Of a DNA stretch of 64,000 nt, positions 1-13,208 are shown piece by piece. The stretch covers positions 13,964,790-14,028,789 of the forward strand of contig NC_052017.1 of NCBI RefSeq assembly GCF_015832195.1, read 5' to 3'. Under the pieces are notes generated by a model. The model saw only the letters and a program-made list of their open reading frames with translations, made no database searches and had not been told where the DNA came from. This DNA comes from Motacilla alba alba (taxonomy: Eukaryota; Chordata; Aves; Passeriformes; Motacillidae). How positions within the stretch are numbered: the first letter of the stretch is position 1; every line of letters begins with the position of its first letter. The translations under genes were made by a program, and so were the position numbers.

Positions 1-1082
1 ACAGAATGAGCTCAATGGTCTCAGTCTGGTGGCTATTCTTCCACATCCTTAAACACAACATTCATTACCAAGATGGGCTGCCTTGGCTTTGCTCTGCTAG
101 CACAGGAGAAATCCTAAAAACGTTTGTTACCATGAAGAGGCTCCTTGAGTTCAGTCAGTCTCTTTGGTCTTGTTGTTTGTTATATATTATCAGGTCCATA
201 GCTGAATGGTCCATAACTAACTCCTGAACAGCTTCAGATTATTCATATCAATTACCATGTACAAAAAAACTATACTAGCAGGCAAGTATTAATATCTTTA
301 TATGAAAAACCACTGATTATCCTCAATTTTAAGTTGACTTACACAACTTACTTGAAACCTAGGATCTATTTCTGTTGGCAAAAGCTAAGAGAAACGCTTA
401 AGCATATTATATTCTTAATACTGAAAACTTTTTCATAGATGTGTAACATTCCTCCTACTTCTGTTATTTTCTATAGGAAATTACTAACTGACATATGAAA
501 ACAATGCCTTATTAGCCTTTCATACAAGTGTTCACACTGATGTTTCCTGTGAGGTTTGATGTCTGCAAGAAAGCTCAAAAACATGTTGAGTAGTAGTTAG
601 TAAAGGGAAGAAAGAGGGGGAAATCTTTCATTTCTGATCCCTGGCACACAACGGGACTCTCAGGTGTCCTGCTTGGGGGCCCCTATGCATCCTGAGCTCT
701 TGGCAGTCGAGCACAATGGACCTAATCAGACTTCAGAGAGGCAAAAAAAAAAAAAATCTGTTGATCCTTTTTCATTATTTAGGAATAAATACTAAAATCT
801 CCTCAACCTTATCTAAGTGCAAGGCTTGTTATTAATCATTGCCACTTGCAATCCATGGAATGCACACAGAAAGAGGGTGGAATGCATCAGAATCAAATTC
901 CATGTGTTTCATCTGGTCACAGGGCCGCCACTTTTCCTTTGTTTCCTTCTTTTCTGCTGTCACTTGCATGTTTATGACCAGATAATCAAAACAAGACAGT
1001 TAGTCAAATCTCATTCATGTGTTCTGTGTGCTTATTAACTTTATTAAGTTATGATAGCTATGTACCTATATATTGTGTGTAA

Positions 1083-1100
1083 ATATATATATATATATAT
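1083..1100. repeat. (AT)n microsatellite
   Basis: A run of nine AT units in intron 6. Simple dinucleotide repeat, likely variable in length between individuals. Confidence 0.9.
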
Positions 1101-1737
1101 AACTTAATCCTTTCACTTAGAACTACATTTTTCTGAAAAAAAGTTTCAAAGGACTTCTTTTGACCATAAACTTCTTTAATAACAGACTCATAACAGACTC
1201 AAACTACTCCAGGTTATATGCTTAAAACAGCTCAGGGTACCTCAGGCCTCCTGCACATGAATTTCTCAGCCTCCTTTTCCTCCTGCCATAAACCAGGGTG
1301 CTCAGGGGCTGAAAAAACCACTGAGCATAATTTTTAGCAGCTTTTTGCTGCCTTCAGCTACCACATCCGCCCAGAAGTTGGTGGTTATTAGCATGCTGTG
1401 CTGCTCATGCCACAGCTCTCATCTTCACCCAGCTCCTGGTCTGGAAAAAGCAGCAGGAACCATTCTCCTGAGCAGTCCCTTGGACATCTCATTCGCTGCT
1501 CGGGGCCCGTGTGGAGGGAGCAGCATGCCCAAGGCAGATTTCATCACAGAGCAATTAGGCTGTAGCTGTGTACTTTTGGCAGGAATGAGCCTACAAGTTC
1601 TTGCTTGAAGATTCACTGAGTTGAGTAGAGGTGCTTTACACATGCTGCAGAACTGCTAAAACCTGTGTAGCAGAAGGAACTGAGCTAGTTCAGAGATTCA
1701 GTATATCATCCTTGCACAAGGTACAACTTAACTCACC

Positions 1738-1777
1738 TTTGGCTCTGATAATTCTTATTTGGCTCTGATTATGCTTA
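1738..1777. repeat. Tandem duplication, 20-bp unit, two copies
   Basis: Two adjacent copies of tttggctctgataattctta (1738-1757) and its variant (1758-1777), 18 of 20 bases alike. A local duplication in intron 6. Confidence 0.85.
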
Positions 1778-4700
1778 TTGTATGGTGGTTTAGTTCTACA
1801 CTGACATTGATAATTCAAACTTCCAACTGTATTCTAAATGCTTTCCTGTTAATTGACAATCTTGTGATGAGTGCTAAGGGCTTTGGACCCCCAGAAACCT
1901 CAATAAAAGGGTCCTTGTGCATATGAACCTCCATCTTCTACAAAGTCTTGACACCACTGGCAGTAAGTGCATGTTGTGAATTTGTGTCTGGATAAAATAT
2001 TGAAGTCCCATGTTTCCTCTGTACAAATATCCCTGGGAACAGATGTTTATCTCCATAAGAGCTTACAGACAAACAACCAAGGACATATAACTGATAAAGT
2101 ACTCTGAAATTACCCATAGGAAAAAAAAATTGTAATATTTTATAAAAAGGAGGAAGGCACTTGTATGTGAAGGACTGAGGTCACTTTGTTCTGCTTTGTT
2201 GTGCATGCTATTGTAAACTAGTCATTTATGTGAAGTATTTGCTTTTGTGCAGTGTGGCATAAATGGATTTTTGCTGCACAGTGCAGAACTCCAGAAGATA
2301 TTCAACAGCAAAAAAACAAAGCTGAAGGATACAGCAATGCTGAACTTAGAACTTTCAAAGTGAAAATTTCTGCCTATATGCCCTTGTCTGAGAGACAGAA
2401 GTTTTGTGTGTATCAGTTAACCATTAATTTTTTTCATAATTGCAGGTTTCCATACCTACACAAACACTGCAGCTGGTTAAATAGTGATATCTGTCTTTGA
2501 GCTGCTAATGTGCATATGCAACTAGGACGTCTATATGAGCTGTGTACAGTCATACATGGGCAGAACAGCTTGAAAATTCAGCTCCAAATACTAATTTCCT
2601 CTGTGTGTTGGGGTTTTGTTTGTTTTGGGGGTTTTTTTTGTGTAGGGGAAATATTATAGCTCTTCTTTCTCTTCCTTTTGCCTCTCCCTTCAAGGTTAAT
2701 GTTTTTGTTAAGAGAAAAGAAACAGAAAACCTCATTGAGTATCAACCAAAGGAGATTGGTATCTATAGAGGACGTCTAGAGGGCATGAGATATTATTGTC
2801 TCCTTTGAGCTGTTGAAGTCTTTTGGGCTATTTTGATGAAAATAATTAGGAAAACAGTGTTGGCTCATTATTAGTAGTGGATTTGCATGTGTTCCATCTG
2901 TGCACCTGAATCCTAGTCATTTGTGGAAAAACTAGATTGCTCCTTTGTGGCTGACAGGTATGAACTCCTGAGTCCATCTGAGTTCCACCTGCTTACAGGG
3001 CTCTGTTAAGTGAAAGTTGCCTTTCCCTTCCTTTTCTTAGTTGTTTGAAAATCAATTTCAAAGCTTAGATTCAAAATAACCATGGTACAGTTGCACTGTA
3101 AGTCTGCACAGCACTTTCTCCATTTTATTTTTATCCTCAAACACACTTTGAAAATTGCTCAACTAACATGAACTTTGGAGTGATTCCTTAATCAGAAACA
3201 GAGTCACTCTAGATTGAATTTCTTCTTTAAAAGCACATTAATAAGTCTGTGAATTTTCCAATATGAATGGAATAAAGATATGCATGAAGGAACAAGGGCT
3301 GCCAAAAATACGTGTGAAGGTAGTTTATTGTTATATGGGATGTTATTAGCATCCCAACCTTAAGCTCAGCCTACTTGTTTATTGCACTTATGTTTCACAC
3401 ACTTGACTGCCCTTCAGTTTGAAACAGTATAATTTAAAATAAAAAATAAAACCAGATCTTTAATTTAATCAAGAGCAGGGAACTGCCATTGCAATGTAAG
3501 TCATTGTCCCTCATTAACGTATCCTTTCACAGGAAAAATAGTATAGTGTTTCCCTTTCTGTAATCTGAACAACAAACATGTTAATAGGTATCAATTACCA
3601 GCCAGTTTCAGTACTTAGAACCAGTAAGAAGGCCCATGCAAGGGTTTCACATCTGGTTTTAGTGAAATTGTTCCTGTCTGTGGTATTTAAAATTTAAAGA
3701 ACTCCTGTTATTGTGCAATTGGGAATCCTAGGGGAGTACAATGTTAATGAAATCCATAATGCACAAGGATTTTATGATTGCGTTTTCAAGGCATTCCTTC
3801 AAAAGGGACAACTGATGCCTGCCATGGCAGCAGTAATTGTGTTTTTACAGAGTAGATTTAATGTTCACATTTAAGAAAGCAGTTACATTTACACTTATCT
3901 GAAAAAATAACATGCAAAATCTTTATACTTAGGGGTCTTTTTGCATCTTATTTGTCAGTCCTTTGACAAGGAGCCACGGGCCATTGTGCATGGCAAGACC
4001 TTCTGGCTCAGGGATGCCCCGATGGGTTGTGGCCAGCAGCCCCAGGGCAGGAGCAGGGGGAGCTCCAGAGGAGCCCCCACAGGGACACTTGAAACCCACG
4101 TGTGTGGCTTTGAGGGGAGACTGATTGCCTATTACTGGGGTCACTGGGAACCTCGGCTGCCATCAATCCTCATCATGGGGTGGGTTTTCAAACCCACAAG
4201 GAGCAACACCTTCTGGGTACTTTTACTGCAGGATCTGTATGTTTTCTATCAAAATGTTTCTTCTAATGCATATAACACAAATGTGTGTGCTCCCACGAAG
4301 CTGGATGACAGTTTCTGGGTGGCACCATTTTTCTCTCATCCTGTAACAGTGAGTGAGACCTCCGGCTTGCCCAGAGACCAAAATGTGTTTGTTAATAACA
4401 TGAGATGTTCAGTTCACATTATGTCTGGAGTAGGACAAAACCATAAATCCAGCTTTAAGAATCCTAGTATCAGATCAAAACTTTGCAGCCATAAACCAAA
4501 AAGCAGTAGTCTGATATAAACACTCTCTGCCAGTTCAAATTTGTTCAAAAACATTTACAGGGGGTTAACATAAGTAGACAGTATTCTCTGGATTGAGCAT
4601 TGTCTGTCTTTCTGCAGCTGTCATAGGGCCCTACACTAAGGTGAACTCCTTAATGTGTGTTCTGGCTAATATGACATAAATCCAGCCAAACCAGCCCAGA

Positions 4701-7660
4701 GGTATACTGCTGGGTTTTTCAGCAGGACACAGACCTGATACCTCGTGAGAACCTCCAGACACAGGGATTGGCCCAGGGAGCACCAGGCTCCCTCTCACCT
4801 CTCCTGCCAGTCCCTATCTCACTGCCACGCCATCCCTTTGGCACCTACAACCCCTGCAGTAATTTGAGACCTCTAGAACAGTCAGCCCTTGCAGTGTCAG
4901 CTGATCTGGTGCAAAATTCTCCCTCTGCATCTTTCAGCATTCAAGAGTCTGGAGAAAGGCCAGAGAGGTAACAATAGGTCTCCTCAAAAAGCAACCTGGG
5001 AGATCCCCCTTTCCTTCACTGATTGAAATATCAGTTGTTTATTTAACATTAACTCTGCTGTGCAAGGAAAATACACTCCAATTGATTTAAAGCATTTCTC
5101 TGTATACACTACTTCACCAGAATTGAGAGGGACCTCTGAGATGGAATTTGCCTTCCACATTTGTCTTCATTCCTTTAGTTTTTAACCTACATTCTTCATT
5201 ATTTGCTCCTTTGTAAGAGTAACCCAGGAGCATACATCACTGATGTGAACTGGTAGATAGATTAATACTGATTTATTTCCATATCACTTCTGTAAATAAT
5301 TGCAGTTCATCATTTGGTGTCTTGACCTTTCATCTGTGTCATAGCTGATTTCCTTATCAGGTATTCACTTAAAAACATAGTCAGTATTTATATTTGCTGC
5401 TGCACAGCACATTCATTTCATTAACAGGTTTATTCTTACATCAGGCAGATGTTTAGGCTGACTTTGCCCAGCAAGCTTACCTAAACACTTCACATAAAAA
5501 AGTCATGGGTGTGCTAGTCAACAGTCCCTGTTATTTTTATTATTATTTCTGTTTCTTTTGGAGTTTGGTTCAGAAGTGAAGTGCAGCATATTACTGTATA
5601 GAATAGCATGAAAACTGGGACATCTCAGCCTCCCAGTTTTCCTGGCCTTTGAAGGACAGCCTAAGAGCTGGAGTTCAAGGCTTTGTGGTGGGGCTTGCCC
5701 ATCATTAGGGAGCACACTGACATTAAAGCACAAAAACTGTCAGTCCTTTGTCTTCTCTACCACTTTAGATTACAAGTCATGAATTTAGTTCATGTCATTT
5801 TACAGTTCATAACTGCACTCCAGAAATCACAAAAAGCAGAGTTAGCTTTGTGTAGAAAAGTGTTACAGTTATCTTAGCAGTCTTAACATGCTTTGCACAT
5901 GGGCAAAGAATGACAAAAGAATATTCCTTTCTGGAAATCACAGCCAGCACAGACTGTGACACAGCACAGAACCAGGGTTAATTGACCCAGCAGGATACAT
6001 TCATACCTTTATTTACTGTGACATGGGAATAAATGGTAGAGTTTCACAAAGGCAAGTACTGAAATTAAACTAGAGGGAGAGGGAGAAATAAAAGAGCCCT
6101 ACAAAGTATGAAGGTTTTTTTGATTATTCAAAGTGCTTTAAGAGCTATTTTAGTACCAGAAAGTTCCCAGCCATAGATTTATCACTCTGGGGAGGCTGAA
6201 GAGATGCTCAGAGAACTGTGCAAAACCATTGGCAGCCTTATTGCTCTGGAAGTGCAGGTGCAAAATGCAGTTTAGAAGAAAATCCTCTCTACCTCCCTCT
6301 GAAATGTTTCAACATCAGGCCTAATACAGAGGGGAGTCCTGTGTGGCTTCAAGCAATCCTGAGTGCAACATACAGAGGAGCAGCAGAAGCAGAGCCCCTC
6401 TGAGCCTCCACTGCCAGCCTAATCATTATGATAGTTTCAGTTTTTTCAGGGGATCCACTGTGCAGAGATCTGAGTAGTTTGTATGTAGCTCTGTAATTAC
6501 CTATGCATCTACTTCCCAGTCCAGCCCTACATTCCCTCAATGGCTGTGAGACAGATGGCCCTTTAGAGCTGAGGTAGTGAATTAAAAAATGTGTCCACCA
6601 AAAGCACTGATTCAGCAACTACTAAAATAATTTTGTAAATTTATCTCACTTTCACTAGTTGGTTCCAGGAGGCAAAGAAATTAAAATCTTTAAATCTAAA
6701 AACTAAAACTAGTTTTAAACTAACCACCACTGGCTTGTTTCATTTCATTTTTGGTTTTTTTTACATCACATCTTGTTCTTCTTTATTTCACAGAAATTAA
6801 ATCCACTTACTCTGTACAAAGTGGTTCTTCTCTCTCTCTCTTTTGTTTTTATTTTTCCCATTCACCAGGTTCAGATGTTTGTCTTGACTCAAAATATTTG
6901 GTATAGTTTGCTGGGTTTTAAGCTGCCAACACACCAAGAAATCAGTTGTTTGTGCCATTCTGCTGGGGAGGGAAGCTCTCTCCCAGACAGTTTGCAGACC
7001 CTCTGGGGGCTGAGGCAGCTTTGCCCACCCAGTAACAAACAGCACATCCTAAGCAACACCACAGCCAGGGCCTTGTGCAGCTGTGAAGGAAGGTATCTCA
7101 GAGGGAGATTTTTCTGAGTCTGGCAGAAATAAATTAATCTACGAGACTAGGCAGGTGTCAGACTAGGGTGAGGTAAAGCTCAGGGCTAGAAGTTAAGTGA
7201 CTAAGGGCAGTGGCTAGAAACAGAGCCTTGGCTAGGAACACACAGCTGAGGTGTGTTCTAATAAGCAGAGTTATTACTGAGCTAAAGGTCTCTGTTCTCG
7301 TGGGGCCAGCCCTGGGCTGGAGATGAGAGGTGTGCTGCTGAGTGTTTTGCAGAGACGATTATGCATTTTTATTCACTCTTTCCACACCTGCACAGTAGTA
7401 TGAAGCTGTAGAGTTGATGAGTCCTACGGGCCCTTCCCCATCCCAGCATCCAGGCTCCAGATTTTCTGTTGCTGAGCTATTATTTACCTCTCCTGTCCTT
7501 GTGTCATCCTGCTTTTCTGTCCCAGTTCAATTCTGTTCTGCCCATTAGGTGACATTTTCACAGCAGGAGCAAAATAGGTAGAGTGGAAGGATAAATGAGA
7601 TTTCTTCCAAGTGGTAAATACCTGCCCTTCAGAAAGCAATTTGTCTTCTTGCCCCCGCAG

Positions 7661-7678
7661 AAAAAAAAAAAAAAAAAA
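7661..7678 (+). repeat. Poly-A run (A18)
   Basis: Eighteen A after gcccccgcag in intron 6. No retrotransposed sequence was recognised next to it. Confidence 0.9.
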
Positions 7679-10284
7679 GTATCTTTCAAAAAGGAAACAC
7701 TTAATTTCATTTTGTCTTTGACTCTAATGTTTTCATTTAAGGTTTCAAAAAAAGTCTTTTAAAAGGCATCAGAAAAACCTCCAAAGCTGACTGGTAAACA
7801 ACAGCTGCTATCAGAAAAAATACAGTTTACCAAATATTAAGCTGAGATTCAGTTCCGCTGTTTTCAGGCACAACTGGCTTCTCATCAGGGAAGTACTGTT
7901 TACACGTAACTTCACCAACCAGCTGCACCTCTGTAGTCTGGTCTTTCTCTTCATTGCAGCGTTCTGTGCTGAACACTTCAGGCTAAACTCATTCCTGGTG
8001 TTGATCCTCTTGAAAATGATGAAAGGATCAATCTGTCCCCTCACATATTAGACCAGGATATAATTTAACTGGTTGTATTTAGGTTGCAGATTATTGCACT
8101 AAAGACTAGAGTGTCTTTCAGCCATAACAGACACAGGAGCAGGTTCTTCTCCAATGCAAATACTATTAACTTCAGGTGATGGACTGAAGGGTTAACATAG
8201 CACAGGATAATTTTTAAATGTTCTTACCAGGCCTTCAAAATTAGCTGTCCATAGAAGGATTCCCCTCTTTCATGATATGCTTAACTCAAAACAATACATC
8301 CTGTGTTTATTTTTAAAAGCCACAGTACTTAAAAATCAACATCTTTTCTCTTTACGTAACTGCAGATAGAGTAACTTTCAGATAGGTAGAGTGGGGATAC
8401 AAAAACCAGGCACCATTATCTGGCCAAAGAAACCCTGTAAATAAAATCTTCCTGCCTAAATTTTGAGCATGCTTTGCTGAGGGAAGGCCAGAGCTGGGGG
8501 CAGCCAATCTCCCAGGTTTGCTTTAGCACATGCAGGAAGTTGTCTTGGTAGTCAGTGACCTGTGCATCCCTTCTGCTGTCCCTCTTCCTCCTCTGGCACA
8601 GGACAAGAGCACCACTCTCAGTAGTGAATTTTCTAAGTCACAGCCTCAGAAGTATTTAATCTATATGTGTTCATTTCCTCGGAGCTGTGAGGAACATACC
8701 AGAAAAAGTGAAATAATCTTTGCATGTGCAGTCTGTCTCTCATTTTTCACCCTACATTTACAGCACCCTCACCACACTGTCTAACTGTAGCTACCTGACA
8801 TTTTTCTAAAGGTAGCAGAAACTCATATTTTAAAAAAGCAATGACTTGCTTGGTGACCCAGCAGTAAATTAAAATCATCATATACAATGTGTATGAAATA
8901 GAAAATCGAATTTTGATGCAACAAAACTGACAGTTCCATTTAACAGAGAATAAATGAATGCAGACTCCTGTGGATGAATGACTGATTTAAAGAGACTGTG
9001 CTGATTTTCCAAGATGAGAAAGCTGATCAAAAGAAAATACATGTATTTCCATGTGACACAGGTTGTACACCTATTCCAGTGAAATTAGACTTAAAAAGTA
9101 TTATATCACAGACACTGGCATTTTTCCTCATTTTGCTGTGATTTTTTGTAGAAAACCTGAAGCCTGAACTCTCAGAAATATCTGAGTGTAGTAAATTCCA
9201 GTTATTTCAGTGGAACTGACAGTGAACACAGTGATTGCACAGTCAGATCTATCTATGCCATAAAGGTGTGCTGTCTGAGACAGGAGATGCTTAATTTTGC
9301 ACAGCATATCATCCCTTGCTTAGCAGCTTTCTACCATTAGCATAGGTATGCTGTGAAACAGGAAGGAGAAGTTATTACTGTGTGTTTACACATATAGTAT
9401 TGTGCATTTACTCAAAATACCACGATTATAAATCAAGCTCTTCTGCCTGTACCCCCTGATTTTGACAGGACAGCAGCTGGCACAAAAAACCAAAAGAACT
9501 TAATAGGCAAAATTCAATTTTTTCCGCCCAAAGTCTGGTTATTCGCATGTGAAGAAGTCTGAATGAGAAGCTTTGGATTACTTGTTTCCCATTTGTGCAT
9601 TAGTTGCTCAGTACACTTTGGGGAAAGAAAGTCCTACAATTATGTCCTTCTCTCAGAAAAGAGTGGTTCTGCAAGTATTGCTATAGAGTTTCCCTTTTCT
9701 ATAGTTTCTAACACAAACCAGGGAAGGTCACATTCAAACTGCACTAAATAGTTGTCTTCATTCCAGATCAGAGGATTAAGCTCAGGTTTAAAATTAAATG
9801 TAAATTACAAATAAGTATTCAGAAAACGTTAATTAAAAGTATTACGTTCCTGACTCATTTATTGCTCAGCAAGGGTTCCTAAGTATCTTAGCTGGAGAAA
9901 GGCGCCATTCACATTCCTCCTTTTTTTTGACCAAGTCATTGTACATGTCTTAGGTTATCCATTTGCAAGTTAATGTAGTGCTGAAGCAAAGGTTTTCATT
10001 TTAAAGAAGTAATATTTCACAGCAAGATATGTTCCTGCAAGATGTAAAACAATCTTTTTCTAAAGCACTGGGAGTTAATCAGCCTTTCTTTCCATTGCTA
10101 CAGAGAGGATTTGAATGGCATAAGATGCTGATTGCTTAGATCCCAGAGTCTATAGAAAACCCAATGCGATTACATTTTCCTTCCTTTGTTATCAGAGTTT
10201 ATTGTATCTTGGTGTTCAGGTTTTAAATAGTGTTCAAGTAAGAAAAATAAATTAGGAAAAAGGTATTTTCTGAGTCTTCTGAAT

Positions 10285-10495
10285 AACGATGGCGTTGCAT
10301 CAAAGCCGCGCATGAATGCGTGAGATGTTGCTTGCAAACGAGTGCCAGGGGGATGGTTCCGTGTCCCCGCGTGTGCCCTGGGTGGGTCCCACGGGTGGGT
10401 GCCACCCTGTCCGTCTGTCCCGGGAGCGGCGCCTGCCTGGCTCTGCCAGCGCCCAGCCCCGCTGGCACACCGGGAGGGCTCCCGGCCCCCTCACA
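10285..10495. other. Small CpG island inside intron 6
   Basis: About 18 CpG in 210 bp with high G+C, set in AT-rich intron on both sides. The open frames seen here in several phases on both strands come from the lack of stop codons in GC-rich DNA; no domain is visible. It could be an orphan intragenic CpG island, a promoter for a short NRP1 transcript or noncoding RNA, or a GC-rich insertion. There is no TATA box or recognisable first exon to choose between these. Confidence 0.6.
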
Positions 10496-12816
10496 GCATT
10501 TCTCTTTCCCATTTGATCTTTATAGTTTCCATACTGGAGCGATTTGGTTTGCTGAATTCTGGAAATGTCTCCAGTTAAAATGCTAGTGTATTAACCTGCT
10601 GTACTGAGTCTCTTTTGTTTCTCTTTACCAGAGTGCTGCTTGCCAATTTTTATGACTACAGCAGATTTTACTATTCAAACAGAACCAGATGGAACACCAG
10701 TTCAAAGAACATGTCAGAATTAAATATTTCTTTTTTAATTAGTTGCTTCTGATTTATGCAAAAAAAAATTAACATAAGAGTGGGAGAATGTGCCATGAAT
10801 CCAGATGCAACACAGCCCACACAAGCATTATCTTTTCTCTGTCAAAGACACAGAAGCTTTTTCTTTTATTCTTTTCTTGTCTTTTCTTTTTTCCTTTATG
10901 TTTCTGGATTTTGTTTTTCTTAGGCTTTCTGCATCTTTTCCTTCTTAAACCAGCCTCATAATGATGACTGAGGTTCTCTTATGTTTATCAGTCATACTTT
11001 TTCACCATTATTCTAAATTTTCTCCTATAGAAACTGGCTGATCTGCTTCTGAGAAAAGTTGCTGTACTCAATTCTGTGACCACAGCATCAGTAGCTCAAC
11101 TTGATAACATCTTTTGACTCTATTCTTTGTTTTCAGGTGGGGGGAATCTTTACACTTATGTTTTTTTCTTCTGCAGAAAGGGATTTGAGCAGAAGGTGAA
11201 GATTGTGAGAAACATATTTTTCAACTGCTAAAGAAAGGTTCATTTCCCTTTTGCTGCCAAGAATTCCTGTGTCATTGGCTTCAGTGTTTTCTCATCTCTT
11301 CTTCCATGCTTCCCCATTTTGCCAAGTCACATAAGCATCAGTTCAGTAAAACAAGCTGACCGGGGACAGTTGTTAGGCACAACTGTTGTTTGCCAAGTCA
11401 CTGCTTTCCCTTTTGGGGCTTTCAGGATGTTGCTGTCAAGGTCATTGAGAAAGACTTCAGTCTCTTCAGGAGAGATCTTAATAAGAGCAGTGTTTTCTCC
11501 CCACCTTCTTTATGGAGCTGCTGCAAGTATCACTGAGAGTTTTACATAAAGATTTGAGGTAGTTTACAGGCTTAACTATTTTCACTTAAATCCAGGATGA
11601 ATATTTACAACCTGTCATTAATCAAGGAGTTGTACTCTTGTAATGACTACTCGTGTCAAGAATGAAGACTTTTGGAAATAATTTTCCAACCAAATTAATT
11701 AGACTATTTTCAGAATTTCTACTGGAGCTTGTCCCATTTCTACTTAGCATTACAATCTAAGAAATTAAAGAATTAAGTCATAGTTGTAAAAGAGAGAGCA
11801 TGAGAAAGCAAGATTGGCCAAATCAACAGCAGTGTTCAGAAAGTAGATCAACTCTTGCTTAATTAAATATTTGACAGAACCGTGAAGCATCACAACAGTT
11901 AATCTGACTCAGAGCACTGTATGCTATCTAGGGAAATGACACGGTTCTCTAAAAATATTTGCTTTGGTATGTTGTGTCAAGTGATGGATTGTACAGCTTT
12001 TCAAGCCACAAGAGATGCCCACAACAAAAAGCTTCCTGCTGTTAATCAAACTCCAGCACTCAGTACTTTATTTTCTCAGGCTGTTGAACAGACCTACAGT
12101 AGGAGTGTTAAAAGCTGGCAAAACTGCTCCCTTGCTACAGTTCCCTCAATGACTGTATTTTATTTAACAAGGCAGATTTTCATCCTGAAGATAAGGTCTT
12201 CCACACTACAACCTAGTTATGTATGACGACAGGAAGAAGCAATATTAATTTCAAGCCATGTATGTTGTGTATCATTCTTTATCCAGCAGTTTGCTCAGAT
12301 TTGCTACGTGATGCATTGTGCAGAGCTAAATGTTATTTTTTTCCTACTCCTTAACTGGTCTCAAGTAAAATGCATATGTTTGTCTTAAAAATGTGTCACC
12401 CACCTGCATTTTTTGGAGACAGCAATGCAGCAATAAGAATATTTCTCCTGGATGCTAGGAGATATTGTAGAATAAATAGAGAGGAAGTAATTTATATGTA
12501 GAAACAGATAGTGCCTTGCAATATGCTTCTGTAGGAAATAAATTGATTTTAGAAATACAAACAAGTGAGGCTTTTTTGAAAAAAAAATGAACTTTTCTCT
12601 CCTGGAAAAAAAAATACACACTTGAGCTGCTCCTCATTTTTTGTAAGGTATGGGCCCATTCCTATGGGAAGTCTGCTCCCAGACTTGCACTTTTAAATAA
12701 AGATGTTCACATTGCAGCCCAGGCAACTATCAAAGGCTTTGTTTTTAGATGAGGCCCTTAGGCATCATTTTCCAAGAGAGATATGCTTCTTAATCTGAAT
12801 GAAAGTGAAAATTTGG

Positions 12817-12832
12817 AAAAAAAAAAAAAAAA
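12817..12832 (+). repeat. Poly-A run (A16)
   Basis: Sixteen A in intron 6, with no recognisable retrocopy attached. Confidence 0.9.
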
Positions 12833-13164
12833 GAACTTGAAACATGCTGCTGTTAGTCAAAGCTGAAAGTCTGGTCATGGAAAGAAATGTGAAGATTTCA
12901 GGTTTGGAGACAGCTGCCTATCTCAGATCACAGCCATAAGGCTTGCAATAACTTACAAAATCGCTTGCATTTTCTAAAATAAATACCAGATGTTTGTTTA
13001 TCATATGTGCAGAACGTTAAATGTCAAATAATTGCAGGGAAATGCATTTGATGTTCATCTTCAAAAGTACTGTATTTCAACACCACATCTCTTCACAGTC
13101 ACTCTAACATGAAACACAAGTTCTTGAAACAAAAAGGACAAGAAGGCCAAAACAAAAAGCTAGT

Positions 13165-13208
13165 TATTAAAGACTTATATTACCATTACAATATTAAAGA
13201 CTTATATT
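13165..13208. repeat. Direct repeat of 17 bp, 27-bp period
   Basis: tattaaagacttatatt occurs at 13165-13181 and again exactly at 13192-13208, with 10 bp between. A local duplication in intron 6. Confidence 0.88.

Noticed and set aside
1861..1960. AATAAAAGGGTCCTTGTGC context resembling an LTR poly(A) and R segment
   Set aside because: No LTR start, end or target duplication visible; a single short similarity is not enough.
3819..3830. 12-bp palindrome ctgccatggcag in intron 6
   Set aside because: Palindromes of this size are expected several times per window by chance or composition.
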